Assembly: GCA_030068075.1 (NCBI GenBank) | Contig: CM057825.1 | Coordinates: 81,173,123-81,237,122, forward strand | Source of the DNA: Paguma larvata | Lineage: Eukaryota; Chordata; Mammalia; Carnivora; Viverridae | DNA length: 64,000 bases | Direction of reading: 5' to 3' | Shown here: one piece after another, positions 43,614 to 55,589 of the stretch | How positions within the stretch are numbered: the first letter of the stretch is position 1 | Layout: each line of letters starts with the position of its first letter | The notes under the pieces: generated by a model | Databases searched by the model: none | Told to the model about the DNA's origin: nothing | What the model saw: the letters and a program-made list of their open reading frames with translations, nothing else | Position numbers and translations under genes: made by a program

Positions 43614-44669
43614 GCAAAGAGACTTCTTAACTTTGTGTTTAATGTTCCTGAAGGCAATTCTCTTCTGGCATAGTATTTCCTGTTCAGAAATATTTCTGTC
43701 CAAGTACAGTCAAGACTTTTTTTTTTTTTTCTGCTATCCTAGAGAGGACTCCCATGACAAAATCCAAGAAAATGAGATTAAAGATAAAAAAATATGGTAT
43801 TATATTTCAGTTCTCTACTCAACATTCTCAAACATCTTACAAACACTGGTCAAAAAAAGATATTATGTGATATTTTCCTTAGGGCAAACATTGAAAAAGA
43901 TATGTTTGCTCGCTGTTTATATTCTGATACCATACAATATATATATTTCTTCTCAAAGAAGAAATAGCTTTATGAATTCCTCTTAAAATGCTGTTTTTGC
44001 TATTTCCTTTACTTTTTCTCTCTTCCGCCCTTTCTTAAACATTTTCTGAATGTAGCTGAAATTATCTTCGGTTTGAATTCCATGTAATTTTTAGTTTATT
44101 CTCTACTAGGTCATGATAGGCAATGATGGGAATGATAAAGTTAGAAACTTATAGAAGTTATATGTAAAATTTAATTATAGATATTGAGTACATTGCACTA
44201 TTAAGTAATCTTCTATTTATGCTTTGATTATATAAGCATACTTATAATTTCAAAAGTGTTCAGACAATAATTTTAGATGAAATTGATCAGGTACTTACAT
44301 AAAGTTAGATTATTCTAGTAAATACACATCCATACACGCAAAAAATATTAGTTTTGATTACTCTATGTTCTATCATTATGTACATAAGCATAGTTTTTCT
44401 TTCTCCTAATGAAATCCCCATATCCTTTGAAATGTTAATGCGACACTAAGAAATTCATGATAAAAGATGTAAGAGAAACATGACCTTTCTCAGCAAATGC
44501 AACACTCAATAAGAGTGTTGTCTATATTTCCATTTCATCTTTTATGTGAAAAACACAACAATCTCCACTCTTTCAGTAGAAAGAGACCTTGTAGCAGTTA
44601 ACAGGCTAATAAAAGGAAGTGGGCTGTGTTTCTCCTAAGGAAAGAATGACATAGGTTCAAAACTCTTCA

Positions 44670-45340
44670 GAATTACAATAATTTGAGAAGAGTTTCCCTA
44701 TCCATTTTACTTAAGGGCATGTTAGAACTAGTACTCCAACCTCTTCGATCTGTCAAAAGACAATTAGATGTGCTACAAAACTTCTCTCCTCTACAACTCG
44801 GGTCTGCAGTGTGTTTAAATTGGGTGAAGTCGCAGTTATTAGCCTGATAAGCAATGATGTCATTGACTCTTTGGACTACATTTCTCCCTAGTAAACATGG
44901 CTGCACAAGGGAATAGTTTTTGGACAGCTGCATCAGATGTCGCTGTGTTTTGCAGATCTAGCTAACGTGGAAGCTTTCTCTCTATTGAACTTGGTATCTG
45001 TACTGGAATAAATTCTCAGAAATCATTAATAAAGTAATTTTTAAAAATGCCCGTGCCATTTCTGTGAGCTCAGATTACAGCAGTTACAGTAATTACTGTT
45101 AGTGATATGCAATATACCCAGGGCCTATTAAGGAGATTTTTATGGGCCTCTGTTTTGCAATCTTTGCACCTAAAAGATTGTAAAGGAAAAAGGGTGCTAA
45201 CGATGTCAAGCCTCAGCATTGCTATCACCTTACTGTTTATGATGTTTATAAGAATACTTAGAAATTTTGATCCTTTCTCACACAGCATTGACAGAATTAC
45301 CACCTTTAGGCAATTTGCATGTTCTAATTAGGGTTACCTT
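44670..45340. other. Possible conserved noncoding block
   Basis: Repeat-free sequence with an unusual density of homeodomain and POU-like cores: CAGTAATTACTG (45086-45097), GATATGCAAT, CAATTTGCATG (45311-45321) and TCTAATTAGG. A YY1-like AACATGGC (44893-44900) is also present. Conservation is inferred from motif texture only and no alignment was possible. Confidence 0.3.
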
Positions 45341-45717
45341 AAATTTTACTTGGAGGACGAACTACAGCTCTTACAGAGGGTAGGACAATTGTGAAGACTC
45401 ATCATTTGCCATCTGCTGTTTTCCAATAGGCCAGAGGAAAAATCATTTTCTTGAAATACCCATAGTCATTTATGTCTGAGGCCCTTAGGGGATTGACTTT
45501 CCCATAGCACCCTACTAAGGAAACAGCATCTGGCTCTAGTCTTTTCCTTCCTATTTGAATACAGCCAAGAAGCAGGATTATCTCTCACTGAGAGTTCCAT
45601 ATATAAGAATCCTATTCAGGCTTTCTAACAGGCCTGAGGCTGGCTCTAGGAACAGATTGGGTTTTTCTTCTCATGGCTACTTAGCCATTGTTTCAGTCTC
45701 TACAGGTAGGTGGACAA

Positions 45718-45782
45718 TCTCTCCTTCCTTTCCTCCTTCTTTCTTTCTTTTCCCTTCCTTCCTTCCTCCCTTTCTTACTTCA
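45718..45782. repeat. CT-rich (CCTT/CTTT)n tract
   Basis: A polypyrimidine run of TTCC and CTTT units. It may form H-DNA; there is no evidence of function. Confidence 0.88.
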
Positions 45783-46347
45783 TCTATAACGTTTATTTAT
45801 ATGTAGTTCTTTTCTGGGCATGGAGCCTGGCATGGCTTGTGATTTATTTATAATGTACTGTCTCCTTGTCTTCTGTTTGGAGGTGGGCATATCACCCAGA
45901 GATGATTAAGCATTCTGTAGGTCTGTTAGATATCAACATATATTGTTGGGCTCTTAATAAAGCAAGGTCAGTGGTGACCACCGCAAAAACAAGTTTAGCA
46001 TTAAGTATTATTTACTCTAGAAGAGACAATGTTGTCTCTTCAGTCTTAGATTTTAGAATTAGTGGTGGGTCAGAGGGGGCGTGAAAATAAGGAGAAGGGA
46101 AGTGGGAAGAGTGTTCCTTTCAAGTCAGTGAGTACTCTCTTTGCCTAGAGAAAAGCAACTGGAAGAGCCAGCTAAGAGGCATTCTCATTCAATTTTGAAA
46201 TCTATAAACAAATAAGTTGATTTATTTTTGTCTCACAGTTATCTTTAGCAATGACACGATAGTATTATCCATAAGGGGAAAATGTTGCCTTTTTCGAATA
46301 GTCAAAGTTACCTACATCCCTTTCAGAATAAAACTTCTTCATATACA

Positions 46348-46605
46348 AGGGAGAGGATAGTGTAGTGATTAAAACATACACCTGGAAGCCAGGCTACCGA
46401 GTGTAACTTTTGGCTCTGTATTGTGACCTTCTTAACCTACCTATGGCTCAGTTTTCTAATGTATATTATGGGGTTAAAAACACCATCTACCTCACAAGGT
46501 TGTTAAGGGGATTAAAAGAGCATATGTTCATAAAGCAGTCAAAATGGTGTCTGCCATGTAGCAAGCAACTTGAAAGTGTTTTCCAAATAAATAAAAGTTC
46601 AACCC
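46348..46605 (+). mobile_element. MIR, sense, nearly full length
   Basis: It starts GAGAGGATAGTGTAGTGATT (MIR head), then CACCTGGAAGCCAGGCTACC, TTGGCTCTGTATTGTGACC, CTATGGCTCAGTTTTCTAAT, CACAAGGTTGTTAAGGGGAT and CCATGTAGCAAGC. It is the most complete MIR in the window. Confidence 0.88.
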
Positions 46606-47119
46606 TCTCCAATAGGACAGAAATTTTAACATTAATAGGGAATGGAGGAGCGGCAGTGAAGGTAGCTTATACAGCATTATGTCAATGCAAGATGACATTG
46701 CTTATGATTTATTTTCCATGGGCAGAGTTTAGATACGCATTTAGTGGATGACTTATAAACTCTATTGAGTGATTGAGCACTTTGCTCAGTATTTGGTCCA
46801 CATTGCTATTTTTCATATAGATTCTATTTTACTAAGCCTTTTCATTAGATTTGAACAAAATTATGGTCACAGTGGTTCCCAGGATCTTTCGCCATAGAGT
46901 ATTGCTACAGGAAGCACTTAAATAAAGGCATTAAATTATCCTTTATTGATAAGAAGCTACACTTGGTGAATTAATTTTTTATTTACACATTAACTTTTAA
47001 TAATCATTTAACTTCAGAAAGAGTCATAGACATATGGTCTTTCAATATCTTCCAGTTAAGATATTCTAAAATCAATCTTTTCATTTCCAGAAATAAATCC
47101 AATCCGATCGCGTCATTTC
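46606..47119. other. Unique AT-rich sequence
   Basis: Nothing recognised. Confidence 0.4.
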
Positions 47120-47475
47120 CCTGATTAGAGGTATTTAGTGTCTCTCCATCATCCACACAAGATACAATACAAGTGCCTTAGTTGGTGTACATGACCTTTC
47201 ATGATCTGGCTATGTATAACCTTTTTTATGCCTAATCTATTATCATTTCTCCCATTTCTTCACTTTAGCTCTACAAATATAAAACTTAACACAGGGTAAA
47301 TACCTTTTACATTTGCACCTGGAAAAAGCTGTACTCAGCACTTGTAACATATCCTTTTTGACTACTCACTATTTACTTTCTACATCTCCTCTTAGCCCAT
47401 GTCAAACTGTGACTCAGCCTTTACGTTTTAGCTCTGTTTAACCAAACTTCAAGGGCTATGTAAGCTCTCTCCTCC
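47120..47475 (+). mobile_element. L2 fragment, sense
   Basis: GTACATGACCTTTCATGATC, TGGCTATGTATAACC, CTCCCATTTCTTCACTTTAG and CAAGGGCTATGTAAGCTC keep the sense L2 order (consensus-like 'TACATGACCTG...CATGATCTGGC'). It abuts an antisense MIR. Confidence 0.65.
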
Positions 47476-47479
47476 ATAT

Positions 47480-47700
47480 TGTCACAGTAATAAAAATAAG
47501 CCTACTGTGTGGGAGGCTCTACTCCAATTGCTTTACTTATATTAACTCATTTAATCATCATAATTAACATGGAAGGCAAATGTTCCATTTTACAGACTGA
47601 GAAACTAAGTCACTGAATAAGTTAAATAAGTTTCACAAAGTCATACTGTTGATTGATTACAGTGACAGAATTTGAAATGCACTGCACTACACTGAAGCTT
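47480..47700 (-). mobile_element. MIR, antisense
   Basis: GCCTACTGTGTGGGAGGCTC, CTTATATTAACTCATTTAAT, TTCCATTTTACAGACTGAG and TTTCACAAAGTCATACTG make the antisense order clear. Confidence 0.85.
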
Positions 47701-47927
47701 GTATATTTTTATCTTTTTTTATCAGATCTTACTAAGTATTTATACATAATGACTCTTTTGTTTTTCATGGCCTACTAAGATCCTTAACTCCTAGATGCTC
47801 AATAAATGTTTGCAAGATGGCTATTCATTCATTTAAAAATTTGAAAATTAGAAAGTGAAATTATTGAATCCAAAGAAACATGATTTCTCAAATCTCCATT
47901 GCTTTTTTTCCATCTTCTATGTTTTCT

Positions 47928-47978
47928 TTTTTTTTTTTTTTGGATTTTCTAATAATTTATTTTCAAATTGGTTTCCAT
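47928..47978 (-). mobile_element. Minute felid L1 3' end with TSD, antisense
   Basis: The TSD TATGTTTTCT lies at 47918-47927 and 47979-47988 (exact). Between them lies a T-rich tail and TTATTTTCAAATTGGTTTCC, the reverse complement of the felid L1 3' terminus. Less than 40 bp of L1 body was copied, an extreme 5' truncation. Confidence 0.85.
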
Positions 47979-47988
47979 TATGTTTTCT

Positions 47989-50903
47989 GATTAATAAAAA
48001 CCACAGTAATGATCTTGCTACTATTTTCCTCTCAGTATGTGTAAACTCTTGCAGTTGAATTAGACCCTGGATCTCATTTTGTTTCTTTTAACTTGACATT
48101 ACCAATCGCTCACTGCTTCAGTCCCCTTTTCATTCAGACTACAGATACTGAGTTTATATGTTATTATAATACATTTTCTCAACCTCGAAGACATAGCTAT
48201 CTCTGTTTTCAAAGCTTCTAGGCAAAGGGGGAAAAATTGAAATAAAAATGAAACCTAGAATTTTTCCACACTCTAAAAAAGTATTTCAGTAACACAGCAC
48301 CACAATGTTCTGCTTTTGAAATAACAAATTATTCATTTTCCAGTAGGGAGGGAAAGTCATGTATAAGATCAAAGTAAACAACAGCACATCGTAGAGGGAT
48401 GACTTCATTCCTTTGCTCTAGTGTTAATTCCCACATTTCAATATTATGTTATCCTATAGGTCTGATTGATTTTTTTTTTTTCAGGCATTTAATAGTTTAC
48501 TTCACGGTCCTTTGTAGAAATGCCGCAGACCCTTATCTTACTACCCACTTCCGCCTTTTTTTTAACATTACTTCGTAGCACTTTAGCCAGATCTTGTAGA
48601 AAACATGACCTCTTTGTCAAAATAAAAAGCATCTGTAGCCATCTCCATATTGACAACAAACCTAGTCAAGTCACTTTAGATGTAGATCAAACTGATTGGC
48701 TCTGACAAGAAACCACTTAAATTCATCTGTATTTTATGTTTAAATTCATGCTATATTTTTACACCTTTTTTTTTTCTAGTTCCAAGAAGACCCAACTTTG
48801 AGGGAACTTAGTAAATTAGGCACGGTCAACTCTCTGTGTATTTCAGATATTCCTAGTCTCTTTGTAATGGCCATAGAAAAAGAACTCAGGAATTTACCGC
48901 GTTTTTAAAATTAGAATGGTGGAATCTTTCTTTCTTATTGAATTTAACAGTGTATGTGCATGCATGTGTGGGTGAAGAATGCATTGCCAGAATGACCTTT
49001 TGTCCTCACCAGTCTAGAGTTTCATTTCCGTCCCTTACTGCTATTTTACTTCTCTAGAAATATTTCCTATGTAATTTCCTGTTGCATCAATGTAGTTTTT
49101 TCCCCATTCTAAGTTCTGTTGAGTCTCACAGATCTAGCTCTGAAGATTTCAAACTTCATATTCCTTGCAAAAATATTTTCTTTCATAATTATTATTCCCA
49201 CTCCCCCGAGAATAAAATACAAAAGAAAAAAAAAAGGAATGTCTCTAATAGCCAGGTACAAACTGATGAAACACAACTATGATCTTTAAAAAGCACACTA
49301 CTTTTGCTTATGATTTCTGTCAGCTGAATCAACCTATAATTTTTATCTAAATGTTAAACAGTACGAAACAGAATAAGATAGCCAGTATAGTTCAAATACA
49401 AAGAAAGAAAGTAAATCATATTGTTTATTTTGTGACATTTTCTGCAATGCGTTGCTTAGCATGGTAAATTTTTTTGCAAATTTTTGAGACAGTGCATAAG
49501 TATGATGATATCCATTTCCAGCACTGTCAAAGTGAATTCCAATTGAGCTCAGTTTTTATCTATTTGTTGGAAACCAGATTTATGAACACAGGTAATATCT
49601 CTCTGCTCCATTCCAACAGGACTCCCTACCAAAAACCAGGCAATGCTATTTTTCTATTTTAAACTTCAAAACAAAAGTTCCCACCTATCTATATATTACA
49701 ACCCTGCTCATCGATTTGAATGATTTTGTCAGTTTGTCTCTGCATACACCTGAGTGAATTGCTTATTTCTCCCTTCTCCTCCTCTAAGGCCTCTAAGGTC
49801 TCTCATTCTCTGCCTTTCAGAAACTGAATGAACTACAAGTCAAAGGAGACACTTATGAAGATCTTAGATTATTGTTATCCATCCATTCCATTAAAAATAT
49901 TAAAATACATTTTATGGTGGCTAAAATGACATTCATAAACTTAAAAATATCTTAGTTTCATTTGTATGGGTATATTGATGTTCGAGTAGTTTCTGATGCT
50001 ACCTTATGTTATTTTTCTCTTTGGATAAATACAGTATCCTTGTAAATGCTAAAGAATCATGTAGTTCCACAATTCTACAAACTCAACAATTGCTGCTGTG
50101 CTCTGGCTAGTCACTTGGTTCACAGGCTTGGAAAGTAAGAGAGTGACAAAAATATTTTAAACTCCCTCATCCTTAATACTTTTATTTTGCTCAGAGTAGG
50201 GTGAAGATTTAAGGAGACAATAAGTCATTAACTTGCTAACAGAAGAGGATTTGGTGAGAAACACTCTCTCTGATGCCAGATAACTTTCTCCTTTTGCTCA
50301 AAGTTTAGGGCCCCCAGGGAGAAGCCTCAGGACCATGAACATGTCAAGTGCATTGGATATTTCTTAGCAGCTTTTTCTAGGGTGGCCCTTGCCCTACACT
50401 GTCTATTTCTCTTTCCCTAGGGGCACAATTTGAACCAACATTCCTCTCTTATTGAAGACTCCATTTAATCTTTTTACAAATAAAAATGTGTGAAGTTTTA
50501 ATCTGCATAGCTCTAAAGTCTAAAAGACATTTCCTGGTTTGTGGGAATCTTATATCAGATGGGCACTCCTAGCTTGAAATGTTAAATACGTTAAATTGAT
50601 TTTCTTAAGGACTTCAGTGCAAATGAGAAACTTTAGAATGGAAAAGCTATAGAAACTTCATATGGAACCATGAAACCATCATGGTGATTCAGTTATAGAA
50701 AATATGGGCAAATGGTCAGACAGATTATGTTGTAGAAATCTTGATTCCAGGGTTCTGGGTGAGACTCCAAGAAGTATTCATTGATTTCAATGACTGATTT
50801 AGAAGTAAGGTTAATGGATTTGAGAAGAAACATCAGAATGGAAGTGAAGAATGACGTCTCTTGACTTCCTTAATAGTTACTATTAATCAGACTCAGAAGC
50901 TAT

Positions 50904-50937
<34 letters not shown>

Positions 50938-51466
50938 TAAATTAAACACTCAGGAAAGAATGCAGAGAGTTTTAGTGACAAAATAACATAGAAATATGGG
51001 GATGTAAGCAGGAAAATCCTATTAAGATGAAAGGCAATATGATAAAATTAAATTAATAACAAATTAAGGAAGTAATTTTAAAATACCACAAAAATACAGC
51101 ATTAAGAAAATCCTCCAAGAGAACATAGGCACTAAAGAAAGGTGTGTTTACAGACAGACTGGAAAGTACTCAGTCACATGCAGGTCTAGCCCACTACTCC
51201 AACTCAACGGTCCCAACCCAAATTGTGCTTATTATAGTTACGGTCTGAGCAGTTGGATTTAATTTGAACTTTACAGAGATTAATATAATTAAATGAAAAT
51301 GAGATGTTATGTTTAGGTCAATATGGATAAGAACATAAAACTCTGAACAACATAGTACTATTTCTCTGAGATAAGGAAGAGCCGAGCATTTATATTATTG
51401 AAAGAGTGTGTTGAACTCCAGTCACCAGGTGGATAGCAGACAGCACCTCCAGTATTGCTCTACTGG
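47989..51466. other. Long unique stretch, with a (AAC)n repeat
   Basis: No interspersed element was recognised over about 3.5 kb apart from the AAC repeat. Open frames of up to 67 codons are chance. Confidence 0.4.
50904..50937. repeat. (AAC)n microsatellite, about 11 units
   Basis: Uninterrupted AAC/ACA trinucleotides. A likely length polymorphism. Confidence 0.95.
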
Positions 51467-51918
51467 TGAAAAAAATTTTTCTTCTACTCTTCTATGTTCT
51501 TTGGCTGGTCTAATAATCAAATTGACATAAGACAGATTAAGAGGAGAAAAACAAAATTACATACAAATAGGAGCCTCATAAGAATATGAGATCCCAGGAC
51601 AAGTAGGGCAATTGAGGTTTATATGCTATCCTGAGCTAAGAAATGTGGTAAGGGTCTGGGGCAGCAAAGCAGAGGAGGATAATTCACAGACTATCGGAAG
51701 AGCAGATGTTTGGTAATTAGATGTTTACCTTGCCATACAGATAGGCCACTCAAATAAAAGTTATCTCTAGTTATCTCTCTCTCTCTCTGACCCAGGCCCC
51801 CTATCTAAATTATTTTAGGTAGGTAAGGAAAAGGTGAAAGTTTTTTTTAAATCCGCTGGGTCTTGATTGCCTTCAATTCAAAATAATCCACATGCTAATG
51901 TGGTATATTTTGGGGTCA
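51467..51918 (-). mobile_element. Solo LTR, ERV1-like (gammaretroviral-class), antisense
   Basis: Read on the minus strand it opens TGACCCCAAAATATAC (51918) and continues with GCATGTGGATTATTTTG. It then carries a TATA-like ATATAAACC (about 51630) and a U5-like TTAATCTGTCTTATG, closing near TTTTTTTCACCA. The order of these parts is that of an ERV1-class long terminal repeat. No internal viral genes adjoin it, so it is a solo LTR or fragment. A clear short target-site duplication was not found. The family name was not confirmed. Confidence 0.65.
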
Positions 51919-54588
51919 TGTATTCTGTTCCTCTTCACTGCCCGATGTAGCATGTTCTCTTAATAATTGAGAGGAATTCAATTCTCTAGTGCCCATGTAA
52001 ACTATATTTTTAACTACTTTGTCTAATCTTCAAGTTAGAGTCCTAGTTTTCTGAGGCATTACAAAGAGATTTCTTGGACTAAAAAAGTTTTCTGAAATGG
52101 TGGAGATTCCAAAAGTCTTGCCCAGTAGCCAGCATACATAGATCCAGTATGGAGAACTGGGCCAAAGGAGGGGCAAACGTGACTTTTCTACATTCAATTT
52201 TAAGTCTCTACATATAGCAGTGAAGGATTCACAGTTACTTCTTGGAATGGAAAGGTGTGCTTTACAAGTGGAATGCACTTTCATAATTCCAGATAACTTT
52301 GTTTACTCACCCTGTAATAACAAGATCTTCGGTCTTAGGTACTTCTTTGCTATGCTTGTTATCTGGATTGCTCATTCAAGCAGTTATTTGTTCCTTGTTT
52401 ACTCATTCAACAAATTTTTTTTTTTTTAACTTAGGTTGGCCAGTTCAGACTAGTCTATTTTAGCAAACAGTTTTCTTAACATGTGTCCGGTCACTTCAAA
52501 TATAAACTACTTTAGGGCATAGATGAGCTTATATTTTCTTTATATTACCCCACTGGCCCACATCAGTTCTTGGCATGTATTAAGCAGTTAATGCCTACCT
52601 AATTAATTTAGTTTAATTGAAATTACATTCAGAAAGTGTGTGGATTTCAACTATATAAATGCAGGTATTAGAATAACTCATTTGCACTAACACTAGAATT
52701 CTGAGTGAGACCAGGAATGTGAAAGTTTTAATTCTAACGGCAGTAACAGAGAAACATTAACAATTGCTACATCAGTGTCATGCTTGAAAGAGAAGGCTTA
52801 TTTTGAAAAGAAGAGTCTCAGACATGAATGGAAGACCCAGAATCTTTCCTGGATTGTTCTTAAAACTATAATCCAGGTAAGAAGTTGAAACTGGTAAATA
52901 AAGAACTCAGTCAAGTGTCAGGTTTCAGGAACAAGAGTTCACTTGCAGGACAATTGTTAAAACTTTGATAAACTTCTTCAGCTGGCTCTTTAGTATATTG
53001 CCTATATTTGACTCTCTGTGGCAAGTTCTATCCAAATATAGTCATGTATTTAAGTGAAGAACCTCAGTTGACCTGAGGCATCTAACTGAGCTCTCCACAG
53101 GTAGGTTAGAAAAGTAGTTAGGGATGTTGTGCTGGGCTCAAAAAAGATGGGATGGCAGTAGAAAGAAGGGTTGGAGAAGCAGAATTTCCTGACTTTGCTG
53201 AAGGCCAGCCCTGCCTTTTTGTATATGAGCCTGGTACTTAGAAACATAATGAACTCTTGGTTTGAGAAAATCTCTCAAGAGTGTGTGTTTTCTATGTCAA
53301 GACTTGAGTTCCTGCCAATAAGGAGATGAGGTCTTTACTATTTTTGCAACACAATTATAGTAGTAGGATGGAGTTGAAAGTTTTGAAAAAGGGAATTCTC
53401 ATATCAACCCTGTCACGTCCTACAACATTCCTCTATGGTTTTGTCTGTATTTGACTCTAGTCATAGAAAATAACTCTTCCTGATGATTCTGGATGGAAGA
53501 GGCCAAAGAAGAGGAAGCATTTTCTGATTGATTTAATGTGCAACCTTCTTACTTCTCAAGAGCCCGTTATCAACATGCCACCTCAGTATGTGAAAATTAC
53601 TTGACTCCTAGAAGCTCCCAAAGAACTTTTACACTATATTCTGCCTTTCTTGGCAGCTTCCCTTAGAGACATTTTGGCATAGTTTTTCTTCTCTTAAACG
53701 ATACACTTTTTCTCCTTCATCAGATATTTGCTAGGCATCATCAACTGATTTCTTTGCTAACCTACATAACTTTCTGATCTATGGCCTAGGACTTTATCTC
53801 CATAATGCCTATTTCTAGAACTTAAATTTTGAAATGCCTGCAACTAAATGAAATCCGGTTTAAAAAACATATCCTAGGAACAACCTAAAGAAGGGGGGAA
53901 AAAACTTTTAAAACAGCACCCAAAAAAATCTTAAGTAAAGACAATTATTTTTCTTGGTGGTGGCAAGGAAGTGTATGAATTGATTTCATGCACAGGCAAT
54001 CTCAAATTTTATGAAAACAGGTTGCATTCCAGAACTGTTTGTTTGGAATTTAGAAAGTATTCTCTCATAAAAACAACATGTTGACTAGGGATTAGAATGT
54101 CAGACTAACTTACAAAAGCTTACTTAATTCGTGGAGTAGAACTGCAGTATGATTTGTCAGAATACCTGATCACAGGAATCAGGCAACCTTGAGAGTTAGA
54201 TGGAAGAAGAATGGCTTTTCCCATTTGCTAGGGATGCCTCTCAACAATGACTTGAAGCCTGTGGGGTTTGGCCTTGACATCCTTCTACAAACCTCTCTGA
54301 TCTTTCTTCCTCCACTCAATGCTACTCTGGCAGTCCAAGCAGACCCTTAACATGCCCTCATCCTCAGGCTCTCATACCCAGACACCTCACCCATCATTTC
54401 ACTGAGAATTTAAAGGATCTGTCTTCCTTCATGTCTCAATTTCCAATTTTCTCAGCGTATTTACATTTAAGTGCTAAAAACAGATCAATCAAAACCAATT
54501 AAACCACACAATGGTGTAGAAAACCAATGACTTCTCTGCAAGTATTCTTTTAAAAGAGACTTGTTGACACAACTATATAAATTCAGAT
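51919..54588. other. Mostly unique sequence; possible L2 remnant at 52500
   Basis: At about 52500-52600, TTTAGGGCATAGATGAGC and CTTGGCATGTATTAAGCAG resemble a very old L2 3' end (low confidence). No gene was recognised; open frames of 65-84 codons lack domains. Confidence 0.4.
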
Positions 54589-54604
54589 AAAATGGCACAA
54601 TTTA

Positions 54605-54808
54605 GGGGAGTCTGTGTGGCTCAGTCAGTTGAGCATCTAACTCGGTTTCAGTTCAGGTCATGATCTCATAGTTCGTGGGTTCAAGCTCTGCATTGGGCTC
54701 TGTGCTGACAGTGCAGAGCCTGTTCAGGATTTTCTCTCTCTTCATCCCTCCTTCTCTCTGTTCCTCTTGCACTATCAGTCTCTCCAAATAAATAAATAAA
54801 CTTTTTAA
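54605..54808 (+). mobile_element. CAN-SINE, sense, diverged
   Basis: Head GGGGAGTCTGTGTGGCTCAG, then AGTTCAGGTCATGATCTCAT, GGGCTCTGTGCTGACAGTG, a worn CT tract and tail AAATAAATAAATAAAC. The TSDs are AAAATGGCACAATTTA (54589-54604) and AAAATGGTAAAATTA (54809-54823). Confidence 0.92.
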
Positions 54809-54918
54809 AAAATGGTAAAATTATGGCAATTGGAGAGGTGTTTGTTTGTAAGGGTATAAGAAGTATCCTAGAAGCAGGTCAACTTTCAATTCCCATCATG
54901 TAACTTAGCATATTATAA

Positions 54919-54987
54919 AGATATAGATGATAGATAGATAGGTAGATAGATAGATGATAGATACACACACATATACACACATGCATA
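54919..54987. repeat. (GATA)n/(AC)n compound microsatellite
   Basis: GATA units with GATG and GGTA interruptions, then ATACACACACATATACACAC. It is a typical hypervariable tetranucleotide locus. Confidence 0.93.
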
Positions 54988-55556
54988 TAACAATCTGACT
55001 TTTTATTTGGGTTGGCACTACAGATTCATATCTTTCAGCTCTTGGTTTTGGTTCTGACACCTCAACACTACCTGCTATTTTTTTAAACAGTATTTTGTCT
55101 CAGGTTAATTAGCTTTACCTACTGAAACAAAGATTTCCCAAATCTCAGTATATTTACATGATAAAAGCTTATTTCTATTCACACAAAGTCCTTTGGAAGT
55201 TGGGCAACTCTTCTCCAATAAGGAAAATCAAGTGGTTCTGTCATTTGGGTCTTTCAATCTAACAGGTAAAGAATGAACATGGAAGACTGGGCATATGGTA
55301 CACAACTTTTCTGCCTGTTTTTGCATTGGCCACAATATATCACACGGTTCAATCCAACTGCAAGGAAGCCTTGAAATGTGGAATAGCACAGAGATGGGGT
55401 GAATGTTAGCACTCTCTGATGCACGGTTCCCAGTGGATATTTGTCCTCAGAGTAAGCTGCTCATCTTTTTCATGGTTTCTTTTCATTCTGAAACCTAAAC
55501 TTACTTAAATCTCCTAAGTTCCTTCCCTTCACTTTCAGATACAGAGATACTAGTTT

Positions 55557-55589
55557 TGTGTGTGTGTGTGTGTGTGCGCACGCGTGCTT
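55557..55589. repeat. (TG)n with GCGCACGCGTGC end
   Basis: A TG tract followed by TGCGCACGCGTGC, which is CpG-rich for this window and keeps strict purine/pyrimidine alternation. It is a strong Z-DNA-type sequence. Confidence 0.92.

Larger units (their letters stand above)
43627..46347. other. Long unique stretch
   Basis: No interspersed repeat was recognised apart from the CT-rich tract at 45718-45782. An 8-bp hairpin CAACACTC/GAGTGTTG lies at 44500-44520. The part at 44670-45340 is listed separately as a possible conserved block. No open frame shows a domain. Confidence 0.4.

Noticed and set aside
43582..43986. 134-codon plus-strand open frame
   Set aside because: It starts in the antisense SINE head and continues into unique sequence with a poly-Phe run from a T-tract; not a gene.
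44500..44520. 8-bp hairpin CAACACTC/GAGTGTTG
   Set aside because: Such short inverted repeats are expected by chance in 64 kb.
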